From: Mycobacterium heckeshornense
Lineage (GTDB): Bacteria; Actinomycetota; Actinomycetes; Mycobacteriales; Mycobacteriaceae
Assembly (NCBI RefSeq): GCF_016592155.1
Contig: NZ_AP024237.1
Span: forward strand, 744,001-808,000
DNA length: 64,000 nucleotides
Reading direction: 5' to 3'
This document shows, one piece after another, positions 1 to 8,745 of the stretch (within the stretch, counting starts at the first letter, position 1; each line of letters opens with the position of its first letter). The notes under the pieces were generated by a model that saw nothing but the letters and a program-made list of their open reading frames with translations, was not told the origin of the DNA and did no database searches. The position numbers and the translations under genes are program-made.

Positions 1-2
1 AC

Positions 3-308
3 CAGGCAATCGCTCGCGCAATGGTGCACCTGTTCACTGAGGGACCGACCGGTGGCGAGCTCGACGTCCTGCGGTCCCGCATCGATGACACCCTCAGTGC
101 GATGTTGCCGGCGGTCGACGCCGTGCTTTCCGTCGACGGGATCAGGCGCTCTTCGCCGGCTCTGCAGCTACGGATCGTGCTACTCTTCGTGGGCGCAATC
201 GCGACATTCCTGCCCAAGACATATCCCAGAGATGACGACGCCCCGTCGCGAAATGCGGTGATTGACGAGCTATCTCAGTTCATCTACAACGGGCTGCGCG
301 AAAGTTAG
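3..308 (+). CDS. Probable TetR-family regulator, C-terminal part (5' end outside window)
   Basis: Only the last 101 residues are visible. The frame is open from the first bases, so the true start lies upstream of the window. The visible part is helical, with a hydrophobic helix (LQLRIVLLFVGAIATF) and a short polar tail, as in the ligand-binding end of TetR proteins. No DNA-binding part is present to confirm the family. Its stop codon overlaps the stop of the converging fadD gene by 3 bases. The family call is inference from composition. Confidence 0.5.
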   Translation, partial: QAIARAMVHLFTEGPTGGELDVLRSRIDDTLSAMLPAVDAVLSVDGIRRSSPALQLRIVLLFVGAIATFLPKTYPRDDDAPSRNAVIDELSQFIYNGLRES

Positions 309-1840
309 CCGGCCTTCAGCGGGGTGGAGTACTTTTTCACCAGCTCCTGCTTGTAGAGCTTGCCGGTGTCGGTACGGGGTAGTTGCGACTCGAACGAAAT
401 AGACCGCGGACACTTGTAGTGCGCCAAGCGCTCCCGCACCCACGCCAACAGCTCCGCTGCAAACTCTTCGGTGGCATCGGCAGGGTCGACGGTCTGCACG
501 ACGCCTTTGACCGACTGGCCCATCCGTTCGTCGGGGATGCCGAACACGGCGGCGTCCAGCACCTTGGGGTGGGTGACCAACAAGTTCTCGGCTTCCTGCG
601 GGTAGATGTTCACCCCACCGGAAATGATCATGTGATGGCGGCGGTCGGTCAGGTACAGGTAGTCGTCCTCGTCGAGGTAACCGATGTCGCCGACGGTTGC
701 CCAGCCGTGCGCATCCCGCGACGCCGCCGTCTTGGCCTCGTCGTTGAGGTAGTCGAAGGGATAGCCGCCCTCGTAATAAATTTCGCCGACCTCGCCGCGC
801 GGCAGCTCGACGCCGTTTTCGTCGAGAATGTGCGGGATCCCGACCAATGGCTTACCCACCGAACCCGGATGCGCGAGCCAGTCCTCGGCTGCGATAAAAG
901 AGGCCCCTACTGCCTCCGATGCCGCGTAGTACTCGTCGATGATCGGGCCCCACCAGTCGATCATCTGCTTTTTGATGTCGACTGGGCACGGCGCGGCTGC
1001 GTGCACGACACGGCGCAGGCTGGACAGGTCATACGAATTGCGCACATCCTCCGGGAGTTTAAGCATCCGCACGAACATCGCGGGGACGAACTGCGCGTGG
1101 GTTACTCGGTAGCGCTGAATGCACTCCAAGGCCCGCTCGGCGTCAAACGTCTCCATCACCACGGTGGTGCCACCCAGCGACTGCACCGACATCGACCAGA
1201 ACGACGGCGCGGTGTGATACAGCGGCGCAGGACTCAGATACACCGCGTCACCGGACAATCCGACGGCCGTCAGCAGCGGCATCAACATGTTGGATGCCTG
1301 GGCCGGCGAGATGTGCGGCAGTTCTCGCCGGATGCCCTTAGGGCGGCCGGTGGTGCCCGATGAATATTGCAGCAAGTCGCCCTCGAGTTCATCGGGGATC
1401 GGTGTCGATGGTTGATCGGCCACGCAGTCGGGATAGCGTCGCCAGCCGGCGAGGGTATCGTCGGCGATGAGTCGTAGCTCGGGCAGCCCGGCCGGCAGGT
1501 GCTCGGCGAGCCCTTCACACATCGTGCGCATCGCCCGCGAGCCGACAATCGCCCTGGCGCCGCTGTTGTCGACGATATAAGCGGCTTCTGCTGGGGTCAG
1601 GTGAGTATTGATCAGCGCGTAGTACAAGCCGCTCCGGCGCGCCGCCCACATCACCGCATGAATGTGCTCGTTGTTCTCCATGATCACCGCGACGGTGTCG
1701 CCTTCGGACAGCCCGGCCTGCCGGAAGAAATGCGCAAGCCTGTTGGCTCGCGTCTCCAGTTCGGCGAAGCCGATCACGATACCCGACGGGTGCAGGATGA
1801 TGGCGGCTTTGGTGGAGTCGACATGCTCCCGGATCTGCAT
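305..1840 (-). CDS. Acyl-CoA synthetase (FadD family)
   Basis: 511-residue ATP-dependent acyl-CoA ligase of the ANL superfamily. It activates a carboxylic acid through an acyl-adenylate and transfers it to CoA. The AMP-binding P-loop YSSGTTGRPKG lies at residues 159-169. A YYAASEAVGAS segment fits the adenylate-binding motif. The DRRHHMIISGGVNIYP hinge and the C-terminal PRTDTGKLYKQEL, with the catalytic lysine, are intact. Length is normal for mycobacterial FadD proteins. The gene follows the amidohydrolase gene on the same strand, 29 bases apart, so the two probably form one transcript. Its end overlaps the converging regulator fragment. The substrate cannot be read from sequence. Confidence 0.88.
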   Translation of the reverse strand: MQIREHVDSTKAAIILHPSGIVIGFAELETRANRLAHFFRQAGLSEGDTVAVIMENNEHIHAVMWAARRSGLYYALINTHLTPAEAAYIVDNSGARAIVGSRAMRTMCEGLAEHLPAGLPELRLIADDTLAGWRRYPDCVADQPSTPIPDELEGDLLQYSSGTTGRPKGIRRELPHISPAQASNMLMPLLTAVGLSGDAVYLSPAPLYHTAPSFWSMSVQSLGGTTVVMETFDAERALECIQRYRVTHAQFVPAMFVRMLKLPEDVRNSYDLSSLRRVVHAAAPCPVDIKKQMIDWWGPIIDEYYAASEAVGASFIAAEDWLAHPGSVGKPLVGIPHILDENGVELPRGEVGEIYYEGGYPFDYLNDEAKTAASRDAHGWATVGDIGYLDEDDYLYLTDRRHHMIISGGVNIYPQEAENLLVTHPKVLDAAVFGIPDERMGQSVKGVVQTVDPADATEEFAAELLAWVRERLAHYKCPRSISFESQLPRTDTGKLYKQELVKKYSTPLKAG

Positions 1841-1869
1841 GCGCTGAACGTAGACGCCCGGGTACGTCG

Positions 1870-3105
1870 TTATGCGCCAGCGGTTTGCAATGCTGGCGGC
1901 TTGGTGGCGTCAGGGTCGGGATTGCGGATGGGCAGGCCCATGAAGCGCCGCGCGTTGTCGCCCATGAAATCGTAGGTGCGGCGACGGTCCATGCCCTCGG
2001 CGTACTTGAAGAATCCCTTCGGTGTCGCCAGACCTTCGGGGTGTGGGTAGTCCGAGCCGAACATCACCTTGTCCCAGCCCACCGTTTCGACGACATCGGC
2101 CACCGAGCCTTCCCAGAACGGCGACACCCAGATATTGCGCCGGAACACGTCGATGGGGTGCTCCTCGAAGTTTTGCGGCATCTTCTTGTAGATGTCTTGC
2201 AGGTCGTGAAACAGCGGATGGATCCAGGAGCTGCCGTTCTCGACGCTGGCAATGCGCAGCTTCGGGAACCGGGTCAAGGTGCCGTGACAGATCAGGCTGG
2301 TCAGCATGTCGGCGATCTCACGATGCCCGAGCACCACCCACTTGAACGCCGACATCTCAAAGGCGCTGTTGGTCTCGGGCGGCTCCCACTTGCTGACGTA
2401 TTCCTCCAGCGGAGGCTGGCTGGCGTGGACCACGATCGGCAGGCCGGCATCCTCGACGTCACGCCAGAACGGATCGAACTCCGGCAGCGCCGGGGAGCGC
2501 CACCCGCGGTAGCCCTTGACTGGAGCCGGTTTGATCAACGCGACCTTGGCCCCGTTGTCAAGAACGTATTCCAGCTCGCGGCGCGCCTCATCCACCAGGC
2601 CCAGCGTCAGCACCGGGGTCATGTACAGCCGGTCTTGGTAGGTGTAGCCCCAGTGCTCGAGCATCCACTGGTTGAGGGCGTGGATCATCGCCGCGGTCAG
2701 TTCGGGGTCCTCGGCGGCGGAATGTTCGACCAAGTTGGCCAGCGTCGGATACACCAGGGTCTCATCGACGCCCTGCCGGTCGAGCTCCTTGATCCGGTCG
2801 ACCGGGTTGCGGGAAGCCGGCGGCGCCTCGATCGGTGTGCCCGTCATCTGACGCATCGTCAGGCCTTCGGGGTTTTGCCCGGAGTAGAAGCGCTCGTGCG
2901 CACCGGGCGCGGCCACCTTCTCAAATGTCGGATTCGGGATGTACTCGGTGATCTTGTTCAGGATCGCGATCCGGGTGTGCCTGCCCACCTGCACGAACTG
3001 TACGGCCTTGCGGAATCGCTCCGGCAGGTACTTGGTCAACGCCTCCGGGGTCTCGTACATGTGCTGATCGGCGTCGAAAATCGGCGCGTCAGTGAACTGA
3101 GTCAT
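1870..3105 (-). CDS. Amidohydrolase family 2 metal-dependent hydrolase
   Basis: 411 residues with the TIM-barrel amidohydrolase-2 fold. Metal-ligand motifs are FDADQH (residues 10-15), VVHASQ in the middle and MFGSDYPHPEG near the end. This family includes decarboxylases and hydrolases such as ACMSD-type enzymes, so the reaction here is unknown. The start at 3105 is chosen over an in-frame ATG at 3153 because a 16-bp inverted repeat (3125-3140) would otherwise lie inside the gene. A possible -10 CAAGCT ends 6 bases before the ATG, and a TTGACA box inside the repeat is 17 bases further up. It is divergent from a TetR gene, its likely controller. Confidence 0.85.
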   Translation of the reverse strand: MTQFTDAPIFDADQHMYETPEALTKYLPERFRKAVQFVQVGRHTRIAILNKITEYIPNPTFEKVAAPGAHERFYSGQNPEGLTMRQMTGTPIEAPPASRNPVDRIKELDRQGVDETLVYPTLANLVEHSAAEDPELTAAMIHALNQWMLEHWGYTYQDRLYMTPVLTLGLVDEARRELEYVLDNGAKVALIKPAPVKGYRGWRSPALPEFDPFWRDVEDAGLPIVVHASQPPLEEYVSKWEPPETNSAFEMSAFKWVVLGHREIADMLTSLICHGTLTRFPKLRIASVENGSSWIHPLFHDLQDIYKKMPQNFEEHPIDVFRRNIWVSPFWEGSVADVVETVGWDKVMFGSDYPHPEGLATPKGFFKYAEGMDRRRTYDFMGDNARRFMGLPIRNPDPDATKPPALQTAGA

Positions 3106-3124
3106 AGGACTAGCTTGACCTGGG

Positions 3125-3140
3125 TTGACAGATGTGTCAA
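3125..3140. promoter_or_regulatory. 16-bp inverted repeat, likely TetR-type operator
   Basis: TTGACAGATGTGTCAA has perfect 6-base arms and a 4-base spacer. It lies 19 bases before the amidohydrolase start. On the minus strand its TTGACA arm sits where a -35 box would be. The same pattern recurs at 3193 and before other operons in the window. Confidence 0.65.
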
Positions 3141-3192
3141 GTATGAGCATCACAAGGGCTTAGGCCATGGCGTTTTACGTGGTTGTTGATAG

Positions 3193-3208
3193 TTGACAGA
3201 GCTGTCAT
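3193..3208. promoter_or_regulatory. 16-bp inverted repeat, second copy in the divergent promoter
   Basis: TTGACAGAGCTGTCAT matches the 3125 repeat in both arms except the last base. A candidate -10 (TAGAGT, 3210-3215) follows directly, with 7 bases to the ATG of the TetR gene. Transcription could therefore start at or next to the start codon, and a bound repressor would cover the promoter. This fits autoregulation of the TetR gene. Confidence 0.65.
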
Positions 3209-3222
3209 CTAGAGTCCCTGCT

Positions 3223-3825
3223 ATGGCCGTTACCGCTGGGACCGAACCCGTCGATACGCTCGAAGCCGGCCGCGGCGCGCGGACCCGCATGGCGATCCTC
3301 GAAGCGAGTCGGCGACTGTTCCTCGAGCGCGGCTACGCCGGCACGCCGATCAACGCCATCACCGAGGCCTGTGGTATTTCCCGGGCCGGGTTCTATACGT
3401 ACTTCAAAGACAAGCGTGAGGTTTTCAACGTTCTCGGCGAAACGGCGTACCATGACGTGCTCGCGGTAATTGCCCAGTGGGGGAGGCTTCCCGTGTCCTA
3501 CGGTCTGGGGGATGTGCGCAAGTGGGTTGGCGACTATTTCGGCTATCTGGACCGCCATGGCGCATTCGTGATGGCGGCCTCGCATTCTGCGCCGGACGAC
3601 GAGGCTTTCAGGCGCTCGCGTGACCACATGTTGACCCGCGCGGCGTGGAAACTTGGACAGGCCATCGCCAGCCATGGCCGACATTCCCCGGAAACTGTCG
3701 GTGTCGCGGTGATGGGGTTGCTCGAACGCGCCTGGTACGCAGTACAGACACAATCGGTGCGCGTCGACCAAGACGAGGTGATCGCTGTCGCGGCCGAGAT
3801 GATCTTCGCAATGACGCGCCAATAA
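3223..3825 (+). CDS. TetR-family transcriptional regulator
   Basis: 200 residues. The N-terminal helix-turn-helix is typical (INAITEACGISRAGFYTYF, then KDKREVF), followed by an all-helical effector domain of normal length. The start at 3223 is preferred to a TTG at 3193 because that codon lies inside the inverted repeat 3193-3208 and because of the leaderless-type -10 at 3210-3215. It is divergent from the amidohydrolase-fadD pair. It is the best local candidate for the protein binding TTGACA-N4-TGTCAA, since two near-perfect copies flank its own promoter. The ligand is unknown, probably a CoA thioester or lipid given the neighbours. Confidence 0.9.
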   Translation: MAVTAGTEPVDTLEAGRGARTRMAILEASRRLFLERGYAGTPINAITEACGISRAGFYTYFKDKREVFNVLGETAYHDVLAVIAQWGRLPVSYGLGDVRKWVGDYFGYLDRHGAFVMAASHSAPDDEAFRRSRDHMLTRAAWKLGQAIASHGRHSPETVGVAVMGLLERAWYAVQTQSVRVDQDEVIAVAAEMIFAMTRQ

Positions 3826-3844
3826 GGGCGCCTGCGGCGAGCCC
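3826..3844. terminator. Possible bidirectional hairpin between converging genes
   Basis: GGGCGCC, loop TGC, then GGCGAGCCC can pair with one bulged A. It occupies the 18-base gap between the TetR stop and the crotonase stop. There is no long T-run, so termination is only suggested by position. Confidence 0.3.
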
Positions 3845-4683
3845 TACTCTGTGCCTGCCTGCTCGCGCGGCAACCGGCGGTTTTTTTCCAGATCCGCCCT
3901 CAGGGCCTGAGCATCCGAGGTGTGCTCCATCACCGACATCAAATCAGCTGACAACTGAAGGTGCTGGCGCATGCCCATCTGTTCCCAGGCTCGCACGAGC
4001 ATGGTTTTGGTGGCCATCAACGTCGACAGCGGTGCCCGCGAGATCCGTGCGGCCATGGTTTCGGTCACCGACTCCAGCTCCTCACGGGCGACAACGCGGT
4101 TGACCAGCCCCATGCGGAAAGCCTCCTCGGCGGACAACGTTTGCGCCGTATACAGGTATTCGGCCGCTCGCTTGTAGTTCATAAAAACCCACGGTTCGAT
4201 CATCGTTTCACCACCGGGGAAACCGAGCCCTGGAACCAGCGGCATCTGAAAGTAGGCGTCCTCGGAGGCGATCGTGATCTCGGGCAGCAGCGCCCAGTAG
4301 GTGCCGCCGCCCAGCGCGTAGCCGTGCACTTGAGCGATCATCGGTTTCGGGAATTCCCAGAACCGCAGCGTCGGCCACAAAAACAGTTCTTTGCTGCCCA
4401 GGTAGTTGCTGCCGAGATGTCGTTGGGACTCGGCGAATTCCGGGTACGCATCGGGAGCGATGACGTGACCGGCGCAAAAGCCGTTGCCGCTGCCCTTAAT
4501 GATGACGACCTTCACACCGTAGTCCCGGCGCGCCTGGTCGAGACAGGCGTCCACCTGAGACACCATCTCCGAGGACTGCGCGTTCGCCCGCTCGGGCCAG
4601 TTGAGCACGACGCGGGCGATGGCGCCGTCGCGTTCATAGCGGACGACACCGAGGTCTGTGGTGGCCTGATCAGGCGGTTGCAT
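3844..4683 (-). CDS. Enoyl-CoA hydratase/isomerase (crotonase) family protein
   Basis: 279 residues. The first oxyanion-hole region is GNGFCAGHVI. The second, with the usual glycine-rich turn, is VHGYALGGGTYWALL, followed by a helix carrying acidic residues. The crotonase family covers hydratases, isomerases and C-C hydrolases of CoA thioesters. The start at 4683 begins the family-like sequence and overlaps the end of the upstream Gfo/Idh gene by 14 bases. An upstream ATG at 4773 would add a non-homologous stretch inside that gene. Last gene of the 10.5-3.8 kb minus-strand operon. Confidence 0.85.
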   Translation of the reverse strand: MQPPDQATTDLGVVRYERDGAIARVVLNWPERANAQSSEMVSQVDACLDQARRDYGVKVVIIKGSGNGFCAGHVIAPDAYPEFAESQRHLGSNYLGSKELFLWPTLRFWEFPKPMIAQVHGYALGGGTYWALLPEITIASEDAYFQMPLVPGLGFPGGETMIEPWVFMNYKRAAEYLYTAQTLSAEEAFRMGLVNRVVAREELESVTETMAARISRAPLSTLMATKTMLVRAWEQMGMRQHLQLSADLMSVMEHTSDAQALRADLEKNRRLPREQAGTE

Positions 4684-5758
4684 GTACGCGTTCCCAGCCG
4701 CCACCTTCTGATGAGCGGTGTGCGGCGTCGATGATCGCCAGGCTAAGCAGGCCGTCGTCAAATGTGGCGGCACGGCAAGGCTTACCCTCGAATGCAGGCA
4801 GCCAGTCTTCGAGCATCAAGGCCATCGCCCGGCTGGCGTGTCCAGCGAGGCCTTTCGGAAGATTCTCCGGGTGAGCCGGTGCGCGATCGCCTACCGGCAG
4901 GGGCCGCAGCCCGTCATCGGTGGCGGCGCCTATCGTATAGGCGGTCGAGCGCAAGTCACCGTCGCCGATGATGGTGCCGTCGGCACCGAACAGCTCGAGG
5001 CGGTAGTGATCGGCGTGTGCACCCATCACCGACACGCTCATGATGGCGATTGCACCCGACTCCATCCGCATCAGTAGGGCGGCGGTGTCATCGGCAGTGA
5101 CGTTGAGTATCTCGCCGTCCGGCAGCCGGCGTACCGGTTCACTGCTGCGCACCTCGGCGCATACCGCGTCCGGGCGGCCCAAAACGCTGCACAGGAAATC
5201 CAGGTCGTGCACGAGCATCCCGGCCAGATACCCACCGCCCTGGTTCCGGTCGTACATCCACCGGGCTTGCGGCGTTCGGCTGGGATGCCAATAAGACGCA
5301 CTGCGGCTAACTCGCGCGACGTACTGCTTGCCGAGGAATCCGGAGCGCACAAGCTCAGCGATTGCGAGCCAGTCTGGATTCCAACGGTTTTCAAAGCAGC
5401 ACGCGGTCGGCCGGCCAGACTTTCTGGCGGCGCGGACCATGTCGCGGGCCGCGTCGAGGTCACCGGCGAGCGGCTTCTCACACAGCACCGCCTTGCCGGC
5501 ATCGAGGGCGGCACGCGTCATGTCGTGGTGCAGCACCGTGGGTGTGGCCACCGAGATGACGTCGAGATCGTCTCTGGCGACGAATGATTCCCAGTCGGTC
5601 GAGATGTCGGTGATGCCGAGCTTGTCGGCAACGCGTTGCAGCCGTTCGGGGGTACGCGCGCAAAGCGCAACCGGATCGAATCCCTGTGCCGCCCGAAAGC
5701 CCGGTACCTGCACGTGGGAGCCCCAGCCCACCCCGATTACGCCGACGCGAAGGGTCAT
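4670..5758 (-). CDS. Gfo/Idh/MocA-family NAD(P)-dependent oxidoreductase
   Basis: 362 residues. The N-terminal Rossmann domain has GVIGVGWGSH near residue 6, and the family motif CEKPLAGD lies near residue 93. The C-terminal domain is the usual alpha/beta substrate fold. These enzymes mostly oxidise or reduce sugars, cyclitols and related ketones with NAD(P). In an operon of CoA-ester enzymes its substrate is unclear; a cyclic alcohol or ketone intermediate is possible. It is 13 bases downstream of the frameshifted thiolase and overlaps the crotonase gene, so it is part of the same transcript. Confidence 0.88.
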   Translation of the reverse strand: MTLRVGVIGVGWGSHVQVPGFRAAQGFDPVALCARTPERLQRVADKLGITDISTDWESFVARDDLDVISVATPTVLHHDMTRAALDAGKAVLCEKPLAGDLDAARDMVRAARKSGRPTACCFENRWNPDWLAIAELVRSGFLGKQYVARVSRSASYWHPSRTPQARWMYDRNQGGGYLAGMLVHDLDFLCSVLGRPDAVCAEVRSSEPVRRLPDGEILNVTADDTAALLMRMESGAIAIMSVSVMGAHADHYRLELFGADGTIIGDGDLRSTAYTIGAATDDGLRPLPVGDRAPAHPENLPKGLAGHASRAMALMLEDWLPAFEGKPCRAATFDDGLLSLAIIDAAHRSSEGGGWERVHATA

Positions 5759-5771
5759 AATGCACTCCTGC

Positions 5772-6964
5772 CTAGCGGGAACTGATCAACATCGTGCCGG
5801 CAACCGGCCCGCCGCCCACACCGACAACGACCACCTCGGGCGTATTAGGGGCCTGCCGATCCCCGCCCTCGCCCCACAACTGCACGCACGCTTCGTGCAG
5901 GAAACCCATGCCGTGCAGGCGCCCTCCGGAAAGCTGACCGCCGCTGGTGTTAAGCGGCAGCGGCCCGTCCAGCGCGATTCGCTCTCCATCGCCGAGGAAT
6001 TTGCCGACCTGGCCGTGCTCGCAGAAGCCGAGGGCCTCCAGCCACATCACCGTTAAAAAGCTGAATCCGTCGTACAGCTGGGCCATGTCGACATCTTTGG
6101 CGGTCAGCGTGGTGTGTTCCCACAGCGCCGCTGCGGCGTCGTGCGCGGCCATCGTCGTAATGTCCTTGCGCTGGTCCCAGGTCGCACGTTCGTACATGCT
6201 GGGGCCGACGGACTCGACGGTCAGGGGGATGCCGCGGCAGCCCGTCAGCGGCCTCTCGTCGCGAGATGACCACCGCCGTCGCGCCGTCGCAGGGCACGTC
6301 GCAGTCGTAGAGACACAACGGTTCGGAGATCATCCGAGCGTTGAGATAGTCCTCCATCGACAGCGGATCCCGGTAGATGGCATCCGGATTCAGCGCGGCG
6401 TTGCGGCGCGCGTTGAGTGCGATCACGCCCAGGTGTTCGCGCCTCAAACCGAAATCGTGCATGTAGCGTTGGGCGGGCATCGCCAGCCAGTTGGCCGCCG
6501 ACAGCGCGCCGAACGGTGCGACCCATTCCAAGTGGGGCGGTAACTTGCCGCCGCCGAATAAAACCGAAGCCCTTCCACCGCCGGCCTGCTCGGCGGCGGT
6601 CGACTCCCACACCGACCGGTACACCACAACGTGGTTGACCAGTCCTAGGGTCACCGCCATGCAGGCCTCAATCGCCGGGCCGATCTGGCCGGCGGTCTCC
6701 ATCGCCGATATATACCATCGGCTGCGCAGTCCCAGCGCGTTGCGGACCTCGGTGACTGTCGCCCCGGAGAAGCCGGGGTCGGGCACCCCCGGGGCCCGGG
6801 TAGCTCGCCACCCCGTCCACGTCGTCGATGCGCAGCCCGGCGTCTGCGATGGCCCTGGTGACCGCTTCGATGGTCAGGTCAAGCCCGGTGCGCCCCAACC
6901 GCCGTCCCACTTGCGACTTCCCGGCGCCGGTGATAACGGCCTTGCCGTCGAACGGGCCGCTCAT
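5772..6964 (-). pseudogene. Thiolase-superfamily (lipid-transfer/Ltp-type) gene interrupted by two frameshifts
   Basis: Three overlapping frames together encode one thiolase-like protein. Residues MSGPFDGKAVITGAG to VASYPG are read from 6964, the central part from about 6786 to 6230, and the end (MYERATWDQRKD to ISSR) down to 5772. Removing one base from the five-C run at 6786-6790, and one near 6224-6243 (the five-G run at 6224-6228 or the CCC at 6241-6243), restores a 396-residue protein of normal length. Motifs include AQLYDGFSF and SGGQLSGGRLHGM. The start overlaps the DUF35 gene by 4 bases, a pairing seen in steroid side-chain aldolases (Ltp2 with a DUF35 partner). Either a decayed gene or two sequencing errors in homopolymers; if the latter, this is a working aldolase. 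Confidence 0.75.
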
Positions 6965-7458
6965 ACGCTTGCGTTCGCCTCGGTGGCAGGTCGGAACAGA
7001 GGAACCCAGACGCGCGCGTCTTCGTCACCGGATGTCGGCGCCCACTCTTCGAAGAACACTTCGACCTGCAGGCCGACACGAATGTCCTCGATCGCGATGT
7101 TGACGATGTTGGTGATGAGCCGAACGTCGGGCTCGTCGTTAAGCTCGACCATCGCGACGATGTATGGCGGTTCAAAACCGGGGATCCACGGTTGACGGTT
7201 GACGGTGTACGCAGCCACCGTTGCCCGTCCGGAGACCGGCTTCGGTGCGACGTCGGTGCTGCGGCACCGCCAGCAGACGGGCCCGGGCGGATGGAAGAAA
7301 CGATCGCACCCGCGGCAATGCGCAATCAGCAACTCGCCGCGCGCGCCACCGCTCCAGAACGCTTTTGAGTCGGCGGTGGGGGTGGGCGCCAGCCGCAATG
7401 CTGGCCGCGTGTATGACGGCAGGCCCGCGGGCTGGTGTGCTTGCGACCCATCACCCAA
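6961..7458 (-). CDS. DUF35 OB-fold/zinc-ribbon protein, partner of the adjacent thiolase
   Basis: 165 residues. A rubredoxin-like zinc ribbon (CRGCDRFFHPPGPVCWRC) precedes an OB-fold (VAAYTVNRQPWIPGFEPP). DUF35 proteins bind thiolase-like partners and stabilise or activate them on acyl-CoA. The start is a TTG at 7458: GGAGG lies 7 bases before it (7466-7470), and an in-frame upstream start at 7533 has no such site. It overlaps the following thiolase gene by 4 bases. Confidence 0.82.
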   Translation of the reverse strand: MGDGSQAHQPAGLPSYTRPALRLAPTPTADSKAFWSGGARGELLIAHCRGCDRFFHPPGPVCWRCRSTDVAPKPVSGRATVAAYTVNRQPWIPGFEPPYIVAMVELNDEPDVRLITNIVNIAIEDIRVGLQVEVFFEEWAPTSGDEDARVWVPLFRPATEANASV

Positions 7459-7461
7459 TTT

Positions 7462-7477
7462 CTGACCTCCTTGTCTG
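7462..7477. promoter_or_regulatory. Weak copy of the 16-bp repeat before the DUF35-thiolase genes
   Basis: CTGACCTCCTTGTCTG keeps TGAC, a 6-base gap and GTC, but overlaps the Shine-Dalgarno sequence. It lies in the 132-base gap between the fadE and DUF35 genes. A second imperfect repeat, CTGACACAGCTGGTCA (7527-7542), has a one-base longer gap. Evidence is weak. Confidence 0.25.
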
Positions 7478-7590
7478 CTACTTTTCGCGATGATGCAGCT
7501 GATTCCTGGCGCCACCGCTGTCCAACCTGACACAGCTGGTCATCACTGTCCAGGGCTCTTCCTGGCGATCTGCAAATGCGACGAGAGACG

Positions 7591-8745
7591 CTATACACCT
7601 CCTCGCGAGATCAACTGCGCGGCGATCACATTGCGCTGTATCTCGTTGGTGCCCTCGCCGACGATCATCAACGGGGCGTCGCGGAAGTAGCGTTCGACGT
7701 CGTACTCGGTGGAATAGCCGTAGCCGCCGTGGATTCGGATTGCATTGAGCGCTATCTCCATCGCCACTTCGGAGGCGAACAACTTGGCCATCCCGGCCTC
7801 CATGTCACAGCGGTCCCCGCTGTCGAACTTTTCCGCGGCATACCTCGTGAGCTGCCTCGCAGCCGTCAGCTTGGTAGCCATGTCGGCCAGATAGTTGCCG
7901 ACCGACTGATGTTTCCAGATCGGCCGCCCGAAGCTCTCCCGCTGCTGGGCATAGCCGAGGGCGTCCTCAAGCGCGGCCGTCGCGACACCCAGTGCCCGCG
8001 CCGCGACCTGAATACGTCCGGTCTCAAGACCTTTCATCATCTGCCCAAAGCCACGGCCGGCTATGCCACCGAGGATCGCCGATGCAGGCACCCGGTAGTC
8101 GTCGAAGCGTAGTTCGCACGATTCCACGCCCTTGTAGCCAAGCTTAGGCAGATCCCGCGAGACCGACAGCCCAGGACCGTGCTCGACGAGAACCACCGAC
8201 ATGCCCTTGTGGCGCGGCGTGGCGTATGGGTCGGTCTTGCACAGCAGCGCGATTAGACCCGATCGGCGAGCGTTGCTAATCCAGGTCTTCGCGCCGTTGA
8301 TGACGAGGTCGGTTCCGTCGACATGTGCGACGGTGCTCATCGCTTGTAAGTCGGAGCCACCACCGGGCTCTGTCAGGGCCATGGTGGCCCGCAACTCGCC
8401 GGTGGCCATGGTGGGCAGGTACTTTCGCTTCTGCTCTTCGGTACCGAACAGCGACAGCAGCTTGGCCACCACGGTGTGGCCGCCCATCGCGCCGGCCAAA
8501 CTCATCCAGCCGCGGGCCAACTCCTGGGTCACCCAGACATAGCAGGGCATCGAAACGGGACAGCCGCCGTATTCGTCAGGTATCGCCAAGCCAAATATCC
8601 CGATGCGTTTCATCTGCTCGATCCAGGCTTCGGGATAGACGTCGGCATGCTCGACTTCGCGCACCGTCGGCTTGACGTCGCGGTCGATGAACGCCCGGAC
8701 CGTCTCGACTAATAGGCTTTCTTCGTCATTCAATCCGGCGTTCAT
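7591..8745 (-). CDS. Acyl-CoA dehydrogenase (FadE family)
   Basis: 384-residue FAD enzyme that introduces an alpha-beta double bond in an acyl-CoA. The FAD/substrate signature ALTEPGGGSDL, the NGAKTWIS strand and the C-terminal IHGGYGYSTEYDVERYFRD are present. The catalytic glutamate is in the usual medium-chain position (GEGTNEIQRN), so the protein can be active alone. It overlaps the preceding fadE by 4 bases, suggesting coupled translation and possibly a complex. Chain length cannot be told from sequence. Confidence 0.92.
   Translation of the reverse strand: MNAGLNDEESLLVETVRAFIDRDVKPTVREVEHADVYPEAWIEQMKRIGIFGLAIPDEYGGCPVSMPCYVWVTQELARGWMSLAGAMGGHTVVAKLLSLFGTEEQKRKYLPTMATGELRATMALTEPGGGSDLQAMSTVAHVDGTDLVINGAKTWISNARRSGLIALLCKTDPYATPRHKGMSVVLVEHGPGLSVSRDLPKLGYKGVESCELRFDDYRVPASAILGGIAGRGFGQMMKGLETGRIQVAARALGVATAALEDALGYAQQRESFGRPIWKHQSVGNYLADMATKLTAARQLTRYAAEKFDSGDRCDMEAGMAKLFASEVAMEIALNAIRIHGGYGYSTEYDVERYFRDAPLMIVGEGTNEIQRNVIAAQLISRGGV

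Noticed and set aside
383..1363. Open frame opposite the first fadD
   Set aside because: Arg/His-rich translation without any domain; an antisense shadow.
1885..3189. Long open frame of about 430 codons opposite the amidohydrolase gene
   Set aside because: It is the antisense shadow of a GC-rich gene; the minus-strand frame has all family motifs.
5772..6964. Programmed frameshift in the thiolase gene
   Set aside because: Two shifts in separate places and no slippery heptamer with a downstream stem; decay or sequencing error is simpler.
7527..7542. CTGACACAGCTGGTCA as a further operator copy
   Set aside because: The gap between TGAC and GTCA is 7, not 6, and it is about 70 bases before the DUF35 start; kept only as a weak note.
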